64,000 bases of DNA from Rubrobacter tropicus (GTDB taxonomy: Bacteria; Actinomycetota; Rubrobacteria; Rubrobacterales; Rubrobacteraceae): NCBI RefSeq assembly GCF_011492945.1, contig NZ_CP045119.1:1984001-2048000 (forward strand), written 5' to 3'. The number at the start of each line of letters is the position of its first letter. Within the stretch, counting starts at the first letter, position 1. This document shows, in pieces, positions 55,759 to 64,000 of this stretch. The translations under genes and the position numbers were made by a program. The notes beneath the pieces are model-generated. The model saw only the letters and a list, made by a program, of their open reading frames with translations. It was not told the DNA's origin and did not search any database.

Positions 55759-56214
55759 ATGGACGTACTGGTACTCATAGACAGGTTGGAAGAGCTGGTC
55801 GAGGACGCCCGGAGCTTCCCGGGCTTCGGCAACACGGCGATGGTAGACCGCGACGCCGCCTTCGACATCATCGACCAGATGCGCCAGACCATCCCCGAAG
55901 AGCTCAAGCAGGCGCGTTGGATCGTCAAGGAGCGCCAGGCGATGTTGGATGAGGCCCGCTCCGAGTCCGACCGCATAATCCGCAGCGCCCAGGACGAGGC
56001 CGAGAAGATCACCTCGGAAGAAGAGGTCCTCAAGCGGGCCGAGAAGCGCAGCGCCGAGATCATGGAGGACGCGAGGCGCCGCGAGCGCGAGATTCGCCTC
56101 GGCGCCGAAGACTACGCCGACGAGGTCCTCGCGAACCTCGAAGACAACCTCGGCAAGCTGCTCGAAGCCGTGCAGCGGGGCCGCTCGAAGCTGCAGGGCG
56201 TTCAGGAACAATAA
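55759..56214 (+). CDS. SepIVA-like coiled-coil cell-envelope protein
   Basis: A ~151-residue helical protein starting at ATG 55759 (MDVLVLIDRLEELV), with AAGG upstream. The block MVDRDAAFDIIDQMRQTIPEELKQA, followed by a long charged coiled coil (ERQAMLDEARSESDRII, DEAEKI, KRSAEIMEDARRRERE), resembles mycobacterial SepIVA (Rv2927c), a DivIVA-type factor in septation. As I recall, that gene also sits beside yceD and rnc. It lies between coaD and yceD. Role by homology only. Confidence 0.7.
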   Translation: MDVLVLIDRLEELVEDARSFPGFGNTAMVDRDAAFDIIDQMRQTIPEELKQARWIVKERQAMLDEARSESDRIIRSAQDEAEKITSEEEVLKRAEKRSAEIMEDARRREREIRLGAEDYADEVLANLEDNLGKLLEAVQRGRSKLQGVQEQ

Positions 56215-56221
56215 CAAGCGG

Positions 56222-56227
56222 TACACT
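56222..56227 (+). promoter_or_regulatory. -10 box of yceD-rpmF, leaderless type
   Basis: TACACT, 6 nt before ATG 56234, with no Shine-Dalgarno. It probably starts the yceD-rpmF-plsX-fab transcript. Confidence 0.6.
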
Positions 56228-56233
56228 ATTTTC

Positions 56234-56692
56234 ATGAGCAACCGTATCCCCCTCAGAAAGCCGGGCGCTGAGGTCGGAGACAGGCACGACCTGCACGCCG
56301 ACTTCGCCGCCGAGCCATTCGACCTCTACGGCCGCCACCACGAAGTAACGGCGGCGGAGGCAGACGTCGGCGTGACGAAGGTCTCGGACGGCCTGCACCT
56401 GGATATCAGGGTCAGGACGACGGTCGCCACCACCTGCGACAGGACCCTGGATCCGACGGGCCTCGTACTGGAGTTCGGCGACTCTGAGCTTCTGGCAGGC
56501 CCCGACGACGAGGAACTCGCGGTGGACGACTGGACGCTCGACCTCGGGCGCTACGCCGAGCGGGCGCTCCCGAACGAGGTCCCCATGCAGGTCTTCAAAG
56601 AAGGCACCGAGCCCGTCGGCGCCGAAGACGGCGGGGATGAGATCGACCCGCGCTGGCGGGGCCTGGACGGGATCTCCGTTTCGGGCTTCTAG
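56234..56692 (+). CDS. yceD: DUF177/YceD-family protein
   Basis: A 152-residue YceD-type protein, linked by conserved synteny with rpmF to 23S rRNA accumulation. Family features: an N-terminal strand-rich part, TVATTCDRTLDPTGLVLEF with the single Cys of the usual C-x-R-C region, and a C-terminal DPRWRGLDGI that keeps DPR-x-x-L but lacks the zinc Cys. It precedes rpmF by 29 nt. Confidence 0.88.
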   Translation: MSNRIPLRKPGAEVGDRHDLHADFAAEPFDLYGRHHEVTAAEADVGVTKVSDGLHLDIRVRTTVATTCDRTLDPTGLVLEFGDSELLAGPDDEELAVDDWTLDLGRYAERALPNEVPMQVFKEGTEPVGAEDGGDEIDPRWRGLDGISVSGF

Positions 56693-56721
56693 CACTTCAG
56701 TAATCGACAGGAGGTAACACC

Positions 56722-56907
56722 ATGGCAGTACCGAAGAAGAAGACGTCCAAGGCGCGCAAGAACCAGCGTCGGGCCCACCACGCGCTGAGGGGGCCCGGCC
56801 TCCAGGCGTGCCCCAACTGCGGCGAGCCGCACCTCTCGCACCGCGTATGCGCGAACTGCGGCTTCTACAAGGGCCGCACCGCCGTGGCCGTAGAGGCCAC
56901 GGAGTAG
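56722..56907 (+). CDS. rpmF: 50S ribosomal protein L32
   Basis: A 61-residue ribosomal protein: [21 protein letters not shown]-terminus and the zinc ribbon [23 protein letters not shown] with both CxxC pairs. AGGAGG lies 8 nt before ATG 56722. Between yceD and plsX, the canonical order. Confidence 0.97.
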   Translation: MAVPKKKTSKARKNQRRAHHALRGPGLQACPNCGEPHLSHRVCANCGFYKGRTAVAVEATE

Positions 56908-56932
56908 CCAGCCCCACCGACCGAGAGAAGCG

Positions 56933-57931
56933 GTGCGCCTCGCCGTAGACGCCCTCGGCGGCGACAACGCCCCGAAGGAGGTAGTCGCGGGGGCGATCGC
57001 AGCCGCCCGCCGGCTTCCCGACGACGACGTTTACCTGGTCGGCGTCCCTGAAGAGATCGAGGGTCACCTGGGCGGGACGCTCCCGCCCAACGTCTCCGTG
57101 CACCCCGCGGACGGTCCCGTGGCGATGGACGAAGAACCGGCCGCGGCACTCCGGTCCAGGCCCGACGCGAGCGTGGCCGTCGCCGCGAAGCTGGTCCGCG
57201 CCGGCGAGGCCGACGCCTTTTTCTCCGCGGGGAGCACGGGGGCCTCGGTGGCGGCGGCGCTGCTGCGGGTGGGCCGCTTAGACGGCTGCCGCAGGCCCGC
57301 GATCGCGACCGTCCTGCCCCTGCGGAACCCCGTCTTGCTGCTCGACGCTGGAGCGACCACCATGTGCCGGCCGCAAGACCTGCTCAATTTCGCTATTCTT
57401 GGCGGCGTGTTCGCCAGGAGATACTTTGGTCTTAGGGAGGAAGCCAGGATCGGGCTCGTCAACGTCGGCGAGGAGCCGGGCAAGGGGACGGACCTCGCGA
57501 GGGTGGCCCACGGCCTCATAGCCGCCTCGGGCCTGCGCTTCGTCGGCAACGTCGAGGGCAGGGACCTCGGCGGCGGCGTGGCAGACGTGCTGGTTACCGA
57601 CGGGTTCACCGGCAACGTGGTGCTCAAGACCGCGGAGGGGGTGGCCCGGGAGGTGCTCGGCATGGTCCGCTCCGCCGTGACGGGGAGCCTGGCGGGCAAG
57701 CTGGCGGGCGCCGCGCTCAGGCCCAAGTTGGCGGCCGTGCGGGAGCAGGTGGACCCCGAGAACTACGGGGGATCGTTCCTGCTCGGGGTGCGTGGGCCGG
57801 TCGTTATCGGGCACGGCAACTCGATGGCGAGAGGCGTCGAGAACGCCCTGCTCGGCATCTCCCGCTCCGGCCCGGGCCTGACCGACGAGATGCAGCGTGC
57901 CCTCCTCTCCGCCAGCGGGGAGCCGGCGTGA
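56933..57931 (+). CDS. plsX: Phosphate acyltransferase PlsX
   Basis: Converts acyl-ACP to acyl-phosphate for phospholipid synthesis. The 332-residue protein starts at GTG 56933 ([18 protein letters not shown]). Motifs: [96 protein letters not shown]. Overlaps fabH by 4 nt (GTGA). Shares its product with FakAB encoded upstream. Confidence 0.96.
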   Translation: MRLAVDALGGDNAPKEVVAGAIAAARRLPDDDVYLVGVPEEIEGHLGGTLPPNVSVHPADGPVAMDEEPAAALRSRPDASVAVAAKLVRAGEADAFFSAGSTGASVAAALLRVGRLDGCRRPAIATVLPLRNPVLLLDAGATTMCRPQDLLNFAILGGVFARRYFGLREEARIGLVNVGEEPGKGTDLARVAHGLIAASGLRFVGNVEGRDLGGGVADVLVTDGFTGNVVLKTAEGVAREVLGMVRSAVTGSLAGKLAGAALRPKLAAVREQVDPENYGGSFLLGVRGPVVIGHGNSMARGVENALLGISRSGPGLTDEMQRALLSASGEPA

Positions 57932-58875
57932 GCGGGCCGGCTAAGGGCAAGATCATAGGCGTCGGCCGGGCGCTAGGCGGACGGGTAGTGACGAACAAGG
58001 ACCTCGAAAGCGTGCTCGACACGACGGACGACTGGATCTCCTCCCGCACCGGTATCCACGAACGCAGGTTCGTCGAAGAGGGTGAGACGTGCGCGACGCT
58101 TGCGACCGGAGCTGCGCGCAACGCCCTGGAGCACGCCGGCGTCGGCGGCGACTCGATCGACCTGATAATCTGCGGCACCTCTACAGCCCCGGAATCGATG
58201 CCCTCCGTGGCGTGCCTGGTGGGGGAGGAGGTCGGGGCGGCGGGCGTCGGCGCGATGGATCTTTCCGCCGCCTGCTCCGGCTTCTCCTACGCCGCCTCCG
58301 TCGCGAGCGCCATGATCGGGGCAGGCTCCGCGGGCAGGGTCCTCCTGATCGGCGCCGACGCCATGAGCACGGTAGTCGACCAGACCGACCGCTCTACCGC
58401 CGTCCTCTTCGGCGACGGCGCGGGCGCCGTCATCCTCGACGCGGGCGACGGCGAATCGGGCTTCGTCGACCACATCCTCGGCGCCGACGGCGGCGGCGCC
58501 CCCCTCGGACGCGCGGGCCAGCCCGGCGACGAGAACAAGCTCTACCAGAACGGCCGCGAGGTCTTCAAGTTCGCCGTGCGCATCCTCCCCGACATGTTCG
58601 AAAAGCTCCTCTCCCGCAACGACCTGACCCCGGACGACGTGCAGTACGTCATCCCCCACCAGGCAAATGCCCGCATAATACGCTCGGCGGCGAAGAAGAT
58701 GGATCTGCCGGAGGAGAGGATCGTGATGAACCTGGACAGGTTCGGGAACACATCAGCGGCCAGCATCCCGCTCTCGTACCCGGACATCTTCGACGACATG
58801 GAGCCGGGGAAGTACGTTGTCACTGTGGGGTTCGGGTTCGGGCTGACGTGGGCCGCGAACCTGTACAGGATCTAG
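57928..58875 (+). CDS. fabH: 3-oxoacyl-ACP synthase III FabH
   Basis: Initiates fatty-acid synthesis from acyl-CoA and malonyl-ACP. The 315-residue protein starts at GTG 57928. The catalytic triad is visible: Cys in [13 protein letters not shown], His in [11 protein letters not shown], Asn in [27 protein letters not shown] and C-terminal [16 protein letters not shown] are typical. The substrate-chain preference cannot be read from sequence; branched primers would fit Gram-positives. Confidence 0.97.
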   Translation: MSGPAKGKIIGVGRALGGRVVTNKDLESVLDTTDDWISSRTGIHERRFVEEGETCATLATGAARNALEHAGVGGDSIDLIICGTSTAPESMPSVACLVGEEVGAAGVGAMDLSAACSGFSYAASVASAMIGAGSAGRVLLIGADAMSTVVDQTDRSTAVLFGDGAGAVILDAGDGESGFVDHILGADGGGAPLGRAGQPGDENKLYQNGREVFKFAVRILPDMFEKLLSRNDLTPDDVQYVIPHQANARIIRSAAKKMDLPEERIVMNLDRFGNTSAASIPLSYPDIFDDMEPGKYVVTVGFGFGLTWAANLYRI

Positions 58876-58882
58876 GAGGAGC

Positions 58883-59701
58883 ATGGCGCGGATGCGGGCT
58901 GTCGTCTTTCCAGGCCAGGGAACCGCTGGCGGCGAGGTCACGGGCAAAGTCGAGGAGGCCCTGCGCAACCGCGTGGGCGACGGCGAGCCGCCGTACCAGC
59001 TCGCCGTCTTCGCCAGCTCCGTGAGCCTCTTCCACAGGCTGCGGGGCGCGGGCGTAGAGCCCGACGTCGTGGCCGGGCACTCACTTGGGGAGTACGCGGC
59101 GGCGCACGCGGCCGGTTCCTTGGGCCTCGAAGACGGCGTGCGTCTCGTGGCGGAGCGCGACAGGCTCATGACGGAGGCGTCGGAGAAGACGCCCGGCGGG
59201 ATGGTCGCCGTGATCGGGGCCGACGTCGAGGAGGTGGAGCGCGCGGTGGACGCGTCAGAAGGCGTCGTCGTTGCCGCCAACTACAACACGCCGCGCCAGA
59301 CGGTCATCTCGGGCGAGAAGGGGGCGCTCGAAGGCGTCGCCGGGGAGATCAAGGGCAGAAAGGTACCGCTTCGCGTAGTTGGCGCGTTCCACTCGCCGCT
59401 CATGGAGGGCGCCGCGGCAAGGATGGAGAAGTTGCTGAACGAGGTGGAGTTCGCGGAGCCTGCAGTCCCGATGGTAGGGGCCGCGAGCGGGGAGGTGCTC
59501 CGCACGGCGCGGGAGGTTCGGGAAGCGCTGCGCGAGCAGATGCTTTCGCCCGTCCGGTGGGCCGCTGTCATGGGACGGTTCTTCGAGATGGGCGTGGAGG
59601 AAATCGTCGAGGCCGGGGAGGACGGGACGCTGACGCGGATGCTGCGGGATTTCAAGAGAGAAGACGTAACGGGTGTGACGGCGAAGGAGGCGCTCTCGTG
59701 A
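58883..59701 (+). CDS. fabD: Malonyl-CoA:ACP transacylase FabD
   Basis: Loads malonate onto [12 protein letters not shown] (oxyanion Gln retained), the nucleophile in [14 protein letters not shown], an Arg in ERDRLM, and the His in GAFHSPLM are present. At 272 residues it is ~35-40 shorter than usual. The loss is in the N-terminal part: only ~66 residues precede GHSLG, where ~90 are common. ATG 58883 is close behind AGGAG. fabZ overlaps the stop (GTGA). Confidence 0.92.
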   Translation: MARMRAVVFPGQGTAGGEVTGKVEEALRNRVGDGEPPYQLAVFASSVSLFHRLRGAGVEPDVVAGHSLGEYAAAHAAGSLGLEDGVRLVAERDRLMTEASEKTPGGMVAVIGADVEEVERAVDASEGVVVAANYNTPRQTVISGEKGALEGVAGEIKGRKVPLRVVGAFHSPLMEGAAARMEKLLNEVEFAEPAVPMVGAASGEVLRTAREVREALREQMLSPVRWAAVMGRFFEMGVEEIVEAGEDGTLTRMLRDFKREDVTGVTAKEALS

Positions 59702-60147
59702 AGGCGCCGCTTGGTCCGGCGGCCATTCGGGGGTTGATCCCCCACAGGTACCCGTTTCTTCTCGTCGACAGGATCGAAGAGCTGGAGCCGGGCGTGCGCG
59801 CCGTCGGCGTCAAGAACGTCACCCAGAACGAACCGTTCTTTCAGGGCCATTTCCCGGATTATCCGGTCATGCCCGGCGTGCTCATCATCGAAGCGATGGC
59901 TCAGGTCGGGGCAGTCGGCGTCATGGCCGGCGGCGAACACCAGGACAAACTCGCCCTCTTCGCCGGCATCGACGGCGTCAGGTTCCGGCGCCAGGTCTTG
60001 CCGGGTGACGTGCTTCGGATGGAGGTCGAGATAGTCAGGCTCAAGGGTTCCGTCGGGCGGGGCAAGGGCAGGGCCACCGTGAACGGCGAGCGGGTCTGCG
60101 AGGCGGAGCTGATGTTCGCCTTCGCGGCGAAGGGGGACGTGGAGTGA
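59698..60147 (+). CDS. fabZ: 3-hydroxyacyl-ACP dehydratase FabZ
   Basis: Dehydrates beta-hydroxyacyl-ACP. A 149-residue hot-dog-fold enzyme starting at GTG 59698 inside the fabD stop. [17 protein letters not shown] and the catalytic His/Glu in [22 protein letters not shown] are intact. Overlaps fabG by 4 nt. Confidence 0.96.
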   Translation: MKAPLGPAAIRGLIPHRYPFLLVDRIEELEPGVRAVGVKNVTQNEPFFQGHFPDYPVMPGVLIIEAMAQVGAVGVMAGGEHQDKLALFAGIDGVRFRRQVLPGDVLRMEVEIVRLKGSVGRGKGRATVNGERVCEAELMFAFAAKGDVE

Positions 60148-60890
60148 TCTCCGAAGGCAGGGTCGCCATCGTCACGGGCGGCGGCCGCGGCATAGGCCGG
60201 GCGATAGCCGTCGAGCTCGCCTCCGAGGGGGCCGACATCGCCATCTTGTACCGCTCGAACGACGCGGCTGCCGAGGAGGCGGCCAAAGCGGTGCGCGAGA
60301 CGGGCCGGAAGTGCGAGCTGTTCAAGGGCGACGTTGCCGAGCCAGAGGACGTCAAGCGGCTCTTCGACGGGGTCAACGAGGCGTTCGGCCGTGTCGACAT
60401 CCTGGTCAACAACGCCGGCGTTACGCGGGACAACCTGATGATGCGGATGAAAGAGGACGAGTTCGACGACGTCTTGCGGACCAACCTCAAGGGGACCTAT
60501 CTGTGCACGAAGGCCGCGCTGCGGCCGATGGTGCGGGCCCGGTGGGGCAGGATCGTGAACGTCTCGTCCGTGGTCGGGCTCGTCGGGAACGCCGGGCAGG
60601 CAAACTACGCGGCGTCCAAGGCCGGGATCATCGGGTTCACCAAGAGCGTGGCGCGTGAGGTTGCGCAGAGGGGGATCACGGCGAACGTGGTCGCGCCCGG
60701 GTACGTGGAGACGGAGTTGACGGGCAGCCTGCCCGAGAACGTCAAGGACCAGATCCGGGCCCAGGTGCCCAACGGGCGGTTCGGGGAACCCGAGGAGATA
60801 GCAGAAGCGGTTGCGTTTCTGGCCTCGGAGGGGGCCGGTTACGTGACCGGGCAGACGTTGGCCGTGGACGGCGGGATGACTATGCAGTAG
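60144..60890 (+). CDS. fabG: 3-oxoacyl-ACP reductase FabG
   Basis: NADPH-dependent SDR reducing beta-ketoacyl-ACP. A 248-residue protein starting at GTG 60144. [12 protein letters not shown] cofactor loop, [14 protein letters not shown], catalytic Ser in [12 protein letters not shown], Tyr/Lys in [15 protein letters not shown], and the C-terminal [10 protein letters not shown]. acpP follows after a 78-bp gap with possible promoter sequence (TACACT and TATCCT near 60906-60922). Confidence 0.97.
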   Translation: MISEGRVAIVTGGGRGIGRAIAVELASEGADIAILYRSNDAAAEEAAKAVRETGRKCELFKGDVAEPEDVKRLFDGVNEAFGRVDILVNNAGVTRDNLMMRMKEDEFDDVLRTNLKGTYLCTKAALRPMVRARWGRIVNVSSVVGLVGNAGQANYAASKAGIIGFTKSVAREVAQRGITANVVAPGYVETELTGSLPENVKDQIRAQVPNGRFGEPEEIAEAVAFLASEGAGYVTGQTLAVDGGMTMQ

Positions 60891-60968
60891 CGGGCCAAAC
60901 GTTTACACTACGCGCTATCCTGGAAAGGGTACGTGCTGACTGATAAAGCAAGAGAGGAGAAAAAGGTT

Positions 60969-61214
60969 TTGGAGCGCGAAGAGATTCTGTCCAAGATTCA
61001 GGAGATAACTGCCGACCGGCTGGGGGTGGACGAGGGCGACGTCACGCCCGACGCCTCCTTCCGGGAGGATCTGGAGGCCGACTCGCTCGACCTCGTAGAG
61101 CTCATCATGGAGCTAGAGGAGCAGTTCGGGCTCGAGATCCCGGACGAAGAGGTGGAGAAGATCACCACGGTCGAAGAGGCCGTGGACTACGTCGACCAGC
61201 ACCAGGCGGCGTGA
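60969..61214 (+). CDS. acpP: Acyl carrier protein
   Basis: An 81-residue acidic carrier. The phosphopantetheine Ser is in [23 protein letters not shown] start it at TTG 60969 ([20 protein letters not shown]), behind GAGAGGAG, because this gives the standard ACP length. An in-frame GTG at 60933 would add 12 unusual residues. The stop overlaps the fabF start (GTGA). Confidence 0.95.
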   Translation: MEREEILSKIQEITADRLGVDEGDVTPDASFREDLEADSLDLVELIMELEEQFGLEIPDEEVEKITTVEEAVDYVDQHQAA

Positions 61215-62467
61215 CGCAGCCGCCGACAAACGGCAGGGGCCGCGCCCTTATAACGGGCGCGGGGGCCGTGACGCCGCTCGGCACCGGCGTCGAGAACTTC
61301 TGGGACGCCGCCCTGCACGGGAAGAGCGGCATCGGCCCGATAACCCAGTTCGACGCCTCCCCGTTCCCCTCCCGCATAGCCGGCGAGTGCTCTGACTTCG
61401 ACCCGACGGACTTTATGAGCAAGAAGCAGGCCAGGCGCATGGACCGCTTCGCCCAGCTCGGCGTCGCCGCGGGCCTCGAAGCCGCCGAGAGCGCCGGGGT
61501 TGGGGACGTGATCCGGGAGACCCCGGAACGCGTGGCCATCGTCCTCGGGAGCGGCATCGGCGGCCTCTCCACCTGGGAACGCGAGTACAAGGTCCTCGCC
61601 GAGCGCGGCCCCGGCCGCGTCAGCCCGTTCTTGATAACGATGATGGTCCCGAATATGGCCGCGGGCCAGCTTGCCATCCTGCTCGGGGCGACGGGGCCGA
61701 GCCAGTGCCCGGTACTTGCGTGCGCCACGGGCGGCGAGGCGATAGCGGAGGGCCTGGAGCTCATACGCCGCGGTGACGCGGACGTCGTCATAGCCGGCTC
61801 CTCCGAGGCCCCGATAACGCCCCTCAGCATGTCCGGCTTCTGCGCGATCCGCGCGGTCAGCCGCTACAACGGAGATCCGGCCCACGCGAGCCGCCCGTTC
61901 GACGCGGGCCGCGACGGCTTCGTGATGAGCGAGGGCGCCGGCGCCGTCGTCCTCGAAAGCGAGGAGCACGCCGCGAAGCGCGGCATCGAGCCGATAGCGG
62001 CGGTGGCCGGTTACGGCCGGACCACGGACGCATACCACGTGACCGCCCCCGACGAGCAGGGCCGCGGCGTTGAGCGCGCGATGCTAAGGGCCCTCGAAGA
62101 CTCGGGCCTTACCGCCGAGGAGGTCGGGCACGTCAACGCCCACGCGACCGCCACCCCAACAGGCGACGCGCCGGAAACAAAGGCGATCTCCCGGGTCATG
62201 CCCCACGCCAGGGTCTCGGGAACGAAGTCCATGACGGGCCACTCCTTCGGGGCCGTCGGCGCCACCGAGGGGATTATGTGCGCCCTCGCGCTGAAGCAGA
62301 AGATCCTGCCTCCCACCATCAACCTGGAGAACCTCGCTGAGGATTGCGAGGAGCTGGACTACGTGGTGGGGGAGGCGGCCGAGGCGCCGGATCTCAAGGC
62401 GGCGATCTCGAACTCCATGGGGTTCGGCGGGCACAACGTCGTGGTTGCGTTCACAAGTGTAGAATAG
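61211..62467 (+). CDS. fabF: 3-oxoacyl-ACP synthase II FabF
   Basis: Elongating condensing enzyme. The 418-residue protein starts at GTG 61211. Active-site Cys in [14 protein letters not shown] (THAIG replaced by GGEAI), His in [12 protein letters not shown] and His in [15 protein letters not shown], with the C-terminal [11 protein letters not shown]. Coupled to acpP. Its stop lies inside the -10 box used by rnc. Confidence 0.96.
   Translation: MTQPPTNGRGRALITGAGAVTPLGTGVENFWDAALHGKSGIGPITQFDASPFPSRIAGECSDFDPTDFMSKKQARRMDRFAQLGVAAGLEAAESAGVGDVIRETPERVAIVLGSGIGGLSTWEREYKVLAERGPGRVSPFLITMMVPNMAAGQLAILLGATGPSQCPVLACATGGEAIAEGLELIRRGDADVVIAGSSEAPITPLSMSGFCAIRAVSRYNGDPAHASRPFDAGRDGFVMSEGAGAVVLESEEHAAKRGIEPIAAVAGYGRTTDAYHVTAPDEQGRGVERAMLRALEDSGLTAEEVGHVNAHATATPTGDAPETKAISRVMPHARVSGTKSMTGHSFGAVGATEGIMCALALKQKILPPTINLENLAEDCEELDYVVGEAAEAPDLKAAISNSMGFGGHNVVVAFTSVE
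62460..62465 (+). promoter_or_regulatory. -10 box of rnc overlapping fabF stop
   Basis: TAGAAT overlaps the final codons of fabF and lies 10 nt before ATG 62476. It would give rnc its own near-leaderless transcript. Confidence 0.5.
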
Positions 62468-62475
62468 AGAGCGTT

Positions 62476-63135
62476 ATGTCTATAAGGGACCTCATAGCGA
62501 TCCTGCCAGAGCCGCTCAGGCTGCGTTCGCTGACCCACCCTAGCGTGGCGGACCCTTACGAATCGAACGGACGCCTCGAATTCCTCGGCGACTCGGTCTT
62601 GAACAACCGGGTCGCCGAACTCGTCTTCCACGGCTACCCCGAACTCCTCGAGGGCGACCTGACCCGCATCCGGGCGCACCTGGTCAGAAAGTCGTTTTTG
62701 GCGACCGTCGGCCGGCGCGAGGGCATAGAGGAGATCATAGAGACCTCCGTCATAAACGACTCGGTGGTGGCCGACACCGTCGAGGCCATCATAGGAGCCG
62801 CCTACCTCATAGACCGCGACCTGGTTCTTCAGACGGTGGACGAGATCTTCAACCCCTCCGAGGTCGACACGGACGAGCTGCGCGACTGGAAGACCCTCCT
62901 GCAGGAGACCCTCCAGGCCGACGGCCTCCGGCCCACCTACCGCGTCAACTCCAAACAGGGCCCGGCCCACCGCCCGAGCTTCGTCTCCGGCGTCTCCGTG
63001 GAAGGCCGCGAGGTCGCGACTGGCGAAGGCCCCTCCATCAAGGAGAGCGAACAATCCGCCGCCCGCGCCGCGCTCGAAATCCTCGGCATAAGGCCCGTCC
63101 CGCGCGAGTCCGTCGAGGTTCACGTAGGCGCGTAG
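62476..63135 (+). CDS. rnc: Ribonuclease III
   Basis: Cleaves double-stranded RNA in rRNA and mRNA processing. The ~219-residue protein starts at ATG 62476 (MSIRDLIAILPEPL); an in-frame ORF upstream is fabF shadow. RNase III signature NGRLEFLGDSVLNNRVAE and second acidic cluster DTVEAIIGAAYL, then a C-terminal dsRNA-binding domain (DWKTLLQETLQADGLRPTY, SEQSAARAALEIL). It ends the fatty-acid block; smc, often next, is absent. Repeat sequence follows at once. Confidence 0.96.
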   Translation: MSIRDLIAILPEPLRLRSLTHPSVADPYESNGRLEFLGDSVLNNRVAELVFHGYPELLEGDLTRIRAHLVRKSFLATVGRREGIEEIIETSVINDSVVADTVEAIIGAAYLIDRDLVLQTVDEIFNPSEVDTDELRDWKTLLQETLQADGLRPTYRVNSKQGPAHRPSFVSGVSVEGREVATGEGPSIKESEQSAARAALEILGIRPVPRESVEVHVGA

Positions 63136-63185
63136 GGGCCGCTCGCTTCGCGAGCTTGTCAGCCTGTCAGCATCTCGGCTCTCTG
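63136..63185. repeat. Core repeat fragment after rnc
   Basis: A GCTCGCTTCGCGAGC hairpin followed by TTGTCAGCCTGTCAGCATC and CGGCTCTCTGG. The hairpin is identical to the left edge of the 45664-45975 array. Confidence 0.6.
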
Positions 63186-63270
63186 GATCAGAATCATTCA
63201 TCAGGGGGATGTGTTCGCCTGCTTTCTGTGCCTATGGTGCCCGTCGAAGAAGCGATAACGGAGGACGCTT

Positions 63271-64000
63271 ATGAGGGCGATCGTGTACACAAAATACGGA
63301 GCGCCGGACGTACTCGAGCTGAGGGAGGTGGAGAGGCCCGCCCCCGGTGACGACCAGGTGCTGATAAAGATCCGTGCGGCAGCGGTCACGCCGACGGATT
63401 GCGCGTTTCGGAGGGGCGATCCCTTGATCAGGCTCTTCTTCGGCCCGCTGGAACCGAGGAAGAAGATACTCGGGACCGAGTTCTCGGGTGAGATCGAGGC
63501 GGTCGGCCGCGACGTGGCGCGATTCGGCGTCGGCGACCAGATCTTTGCTGCCACGGGAACGGGCTTCGGCGCTTATGCCGAGTACGTCGTCCTGCCCGAA
63601 GAAGGGGCGATCGCGATAAGACCGTCCAACGTGACGCCCGGCGAGGCCGCCGCCGTCTGCGACGGGGCGATGACGGCGTTGCCCTTCCTCAGGGACAAGG
63701 GAGGAATCCGGACCGGGCACAGGGTCCTGGTCAACGGCGCTTCCGGGTCGGTGGGCGCTTACGGCGTGCAGCTTGCCAGGTACTTCGGGGCTGAGGTTAC
63801 GGGGGTCTGCAGCACCGCGAACGTGGAACTGGTGAGGTCGCTCGGGGCCAAGGAGGTCATCGACTACACGAAGGAGGACTTCACCGCGGCGGGCCGGACC
63901 TACGACATCATCTTCGACGCCGTAGGCAAGAGCTCGTTCTCGCGCGCAAGGGGCTCGCTCACTCATGGCGGAGTCTATCTCTCGACCGTGCCAACGCCCG
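63271..64000 (+). CDS. MDR-family NAD(P)-dependent oxidoreductase (partial)
   Basis: Zinc-independent-looking medium-chain reductase, quinone-oxidoreductase type, cut by the right edge after ~243 residues of a usual ~320. ATG 63271 (MRAIVYTKYGAPDVLELREV) follows GGAGGACGC. GTEFSGEIEAVG and the Rossmann motif VLVNGASGSVGAYGVQLAR are visible, with the second binding region SLGAKEVIDYTKEDF. No catalytic zinc Cys/His set is seen near residue 40 (TPTDCAFRRG). Substrate unknown. It has its own ribosome site after repeat sequence and is not obviously part of the fab operon. Confidence 0.9.
   Translation, partial: MRAIVYTKYGAPDVLELREVERPAPGDDQVLIKIRAAAVTPTDCAFRRGDPLIRLFFGPLEPRKKILGTEFSGEIEAVGRDVARFGVGDQIFAATGTGFGAYAEYVVLPEEGAIAIRPSNVTPGEAAAVCDGAMTALPFLRDKGGIRTGHRVLVNGASGSVGAYGVQLARYFGAEVTGVCSTANVELVRSLGAKEVIDYTKEDFTAAGRTYDIIFDAVGKSSFSRARGSLTHGGVYLSTVPTP

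Overview
The window is a high-GC, densely packed bacterial chromosome segment. Gene content and order point to an actinobacterium, most likely Rubrobacter or a close relative (inference). The signs are a SigB/SigF-type sigma factor, a SepIVA-like coiled-coil gene beside yceD, many GTG/TTG starts, and -10 boxes only 6-10 nt upstream of several start codons, as expected for leaderless mRNAs. Most of the window is core chromosome. I see no phage, transposase, CRISPR array, tRNA or rRNA.

Layout. 1-6 kb: partial ilvD, an EamA exporter, and two secreted proteins that both carry a PA-like domain (an M28 peptidase and an LVIVD-repeat protein). 6.2-11 kb: DUF2905, queA, tgt, secD, secF. 11-16.3 kb: an accessory-looking stretch with a large MalT/LAL-type LuxR regulator, a small conserved protein, an NmrA-like protein, a truncated DUF4386 protein and a GNAT. 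16.4-24.1 kb: a phasin-like protein, an AarF/UbiB kinase, rel, MOSC, MBL-fold hydrolase, hisS and a sirtuin. 24.2-26.6 kb: two paralogous secreted Asn/Gln-rich mini-proteins, an orphan NarL-type response regulator and a small conserved protein, with strong palindromic operator candidates. 26.6-31 kb: glycosyltransferase, ferredoxin-reductase-like flavoprotein, methyltransferase and acyl-CoA dehydrogenase (two of them frameshifted), then a NodB-type deacetylase. 31-38.7 kb: aspS, a lipoprotein, iscS, an IscU-MnmA fusion, DUF948/YtxH-like genes, a possible anti-sigma protein and the sigma factor. 38.7-45.7 kb: alaS, ruvX, mltG, a frameshifted GspE/PilB ATPase, rpe. 46-49.7 kb: an FMN riboswitch and ribD-ribE-ribBA-ribH. 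49.7-63.1 kb: rpmB, fakA-fakB, recG, an RsmD-CoaD single-frame fusion, sepIVA-like, yceD, rpmF, plsX, fabH, fabD, fabZ, fabG, acpP, fabF, rnc. The right edge cuts an MDR-family oxidoreductase.

How the genes work together. The lipid block gives both de novo synthesis (FabD/H/G/Z/F, ACP, PlsX) and fatty-acid salvage (FakA/FakB), which converge on acyl-phosphate. IscS supplies sulfur to the IscU-MnmA fusion for Fe-S assembly and tRNA 2-thiolation. QueA and Tgt make queuosine. The rib operon is one FMN-controlled transcript.

Most unusual: (1) a dispersed, terminally inverted, hairpin-rich intergenic repeat whose three best copies abut stop codons in the same orientation and show compensatory base changes in both stems; cruder copies sit directly against the -10 boxes of secD and rel; (2) two consecutive genes, ruvX and mltG, whose only sensible start is CTG; (3) the IscU-MnmA and RsmD-CoaD fusions; (4) the response-regulator/secreted mini-protein locus. 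Four single-base losses in G/C homopolymers break three genes and could be sequencing error or real decay.
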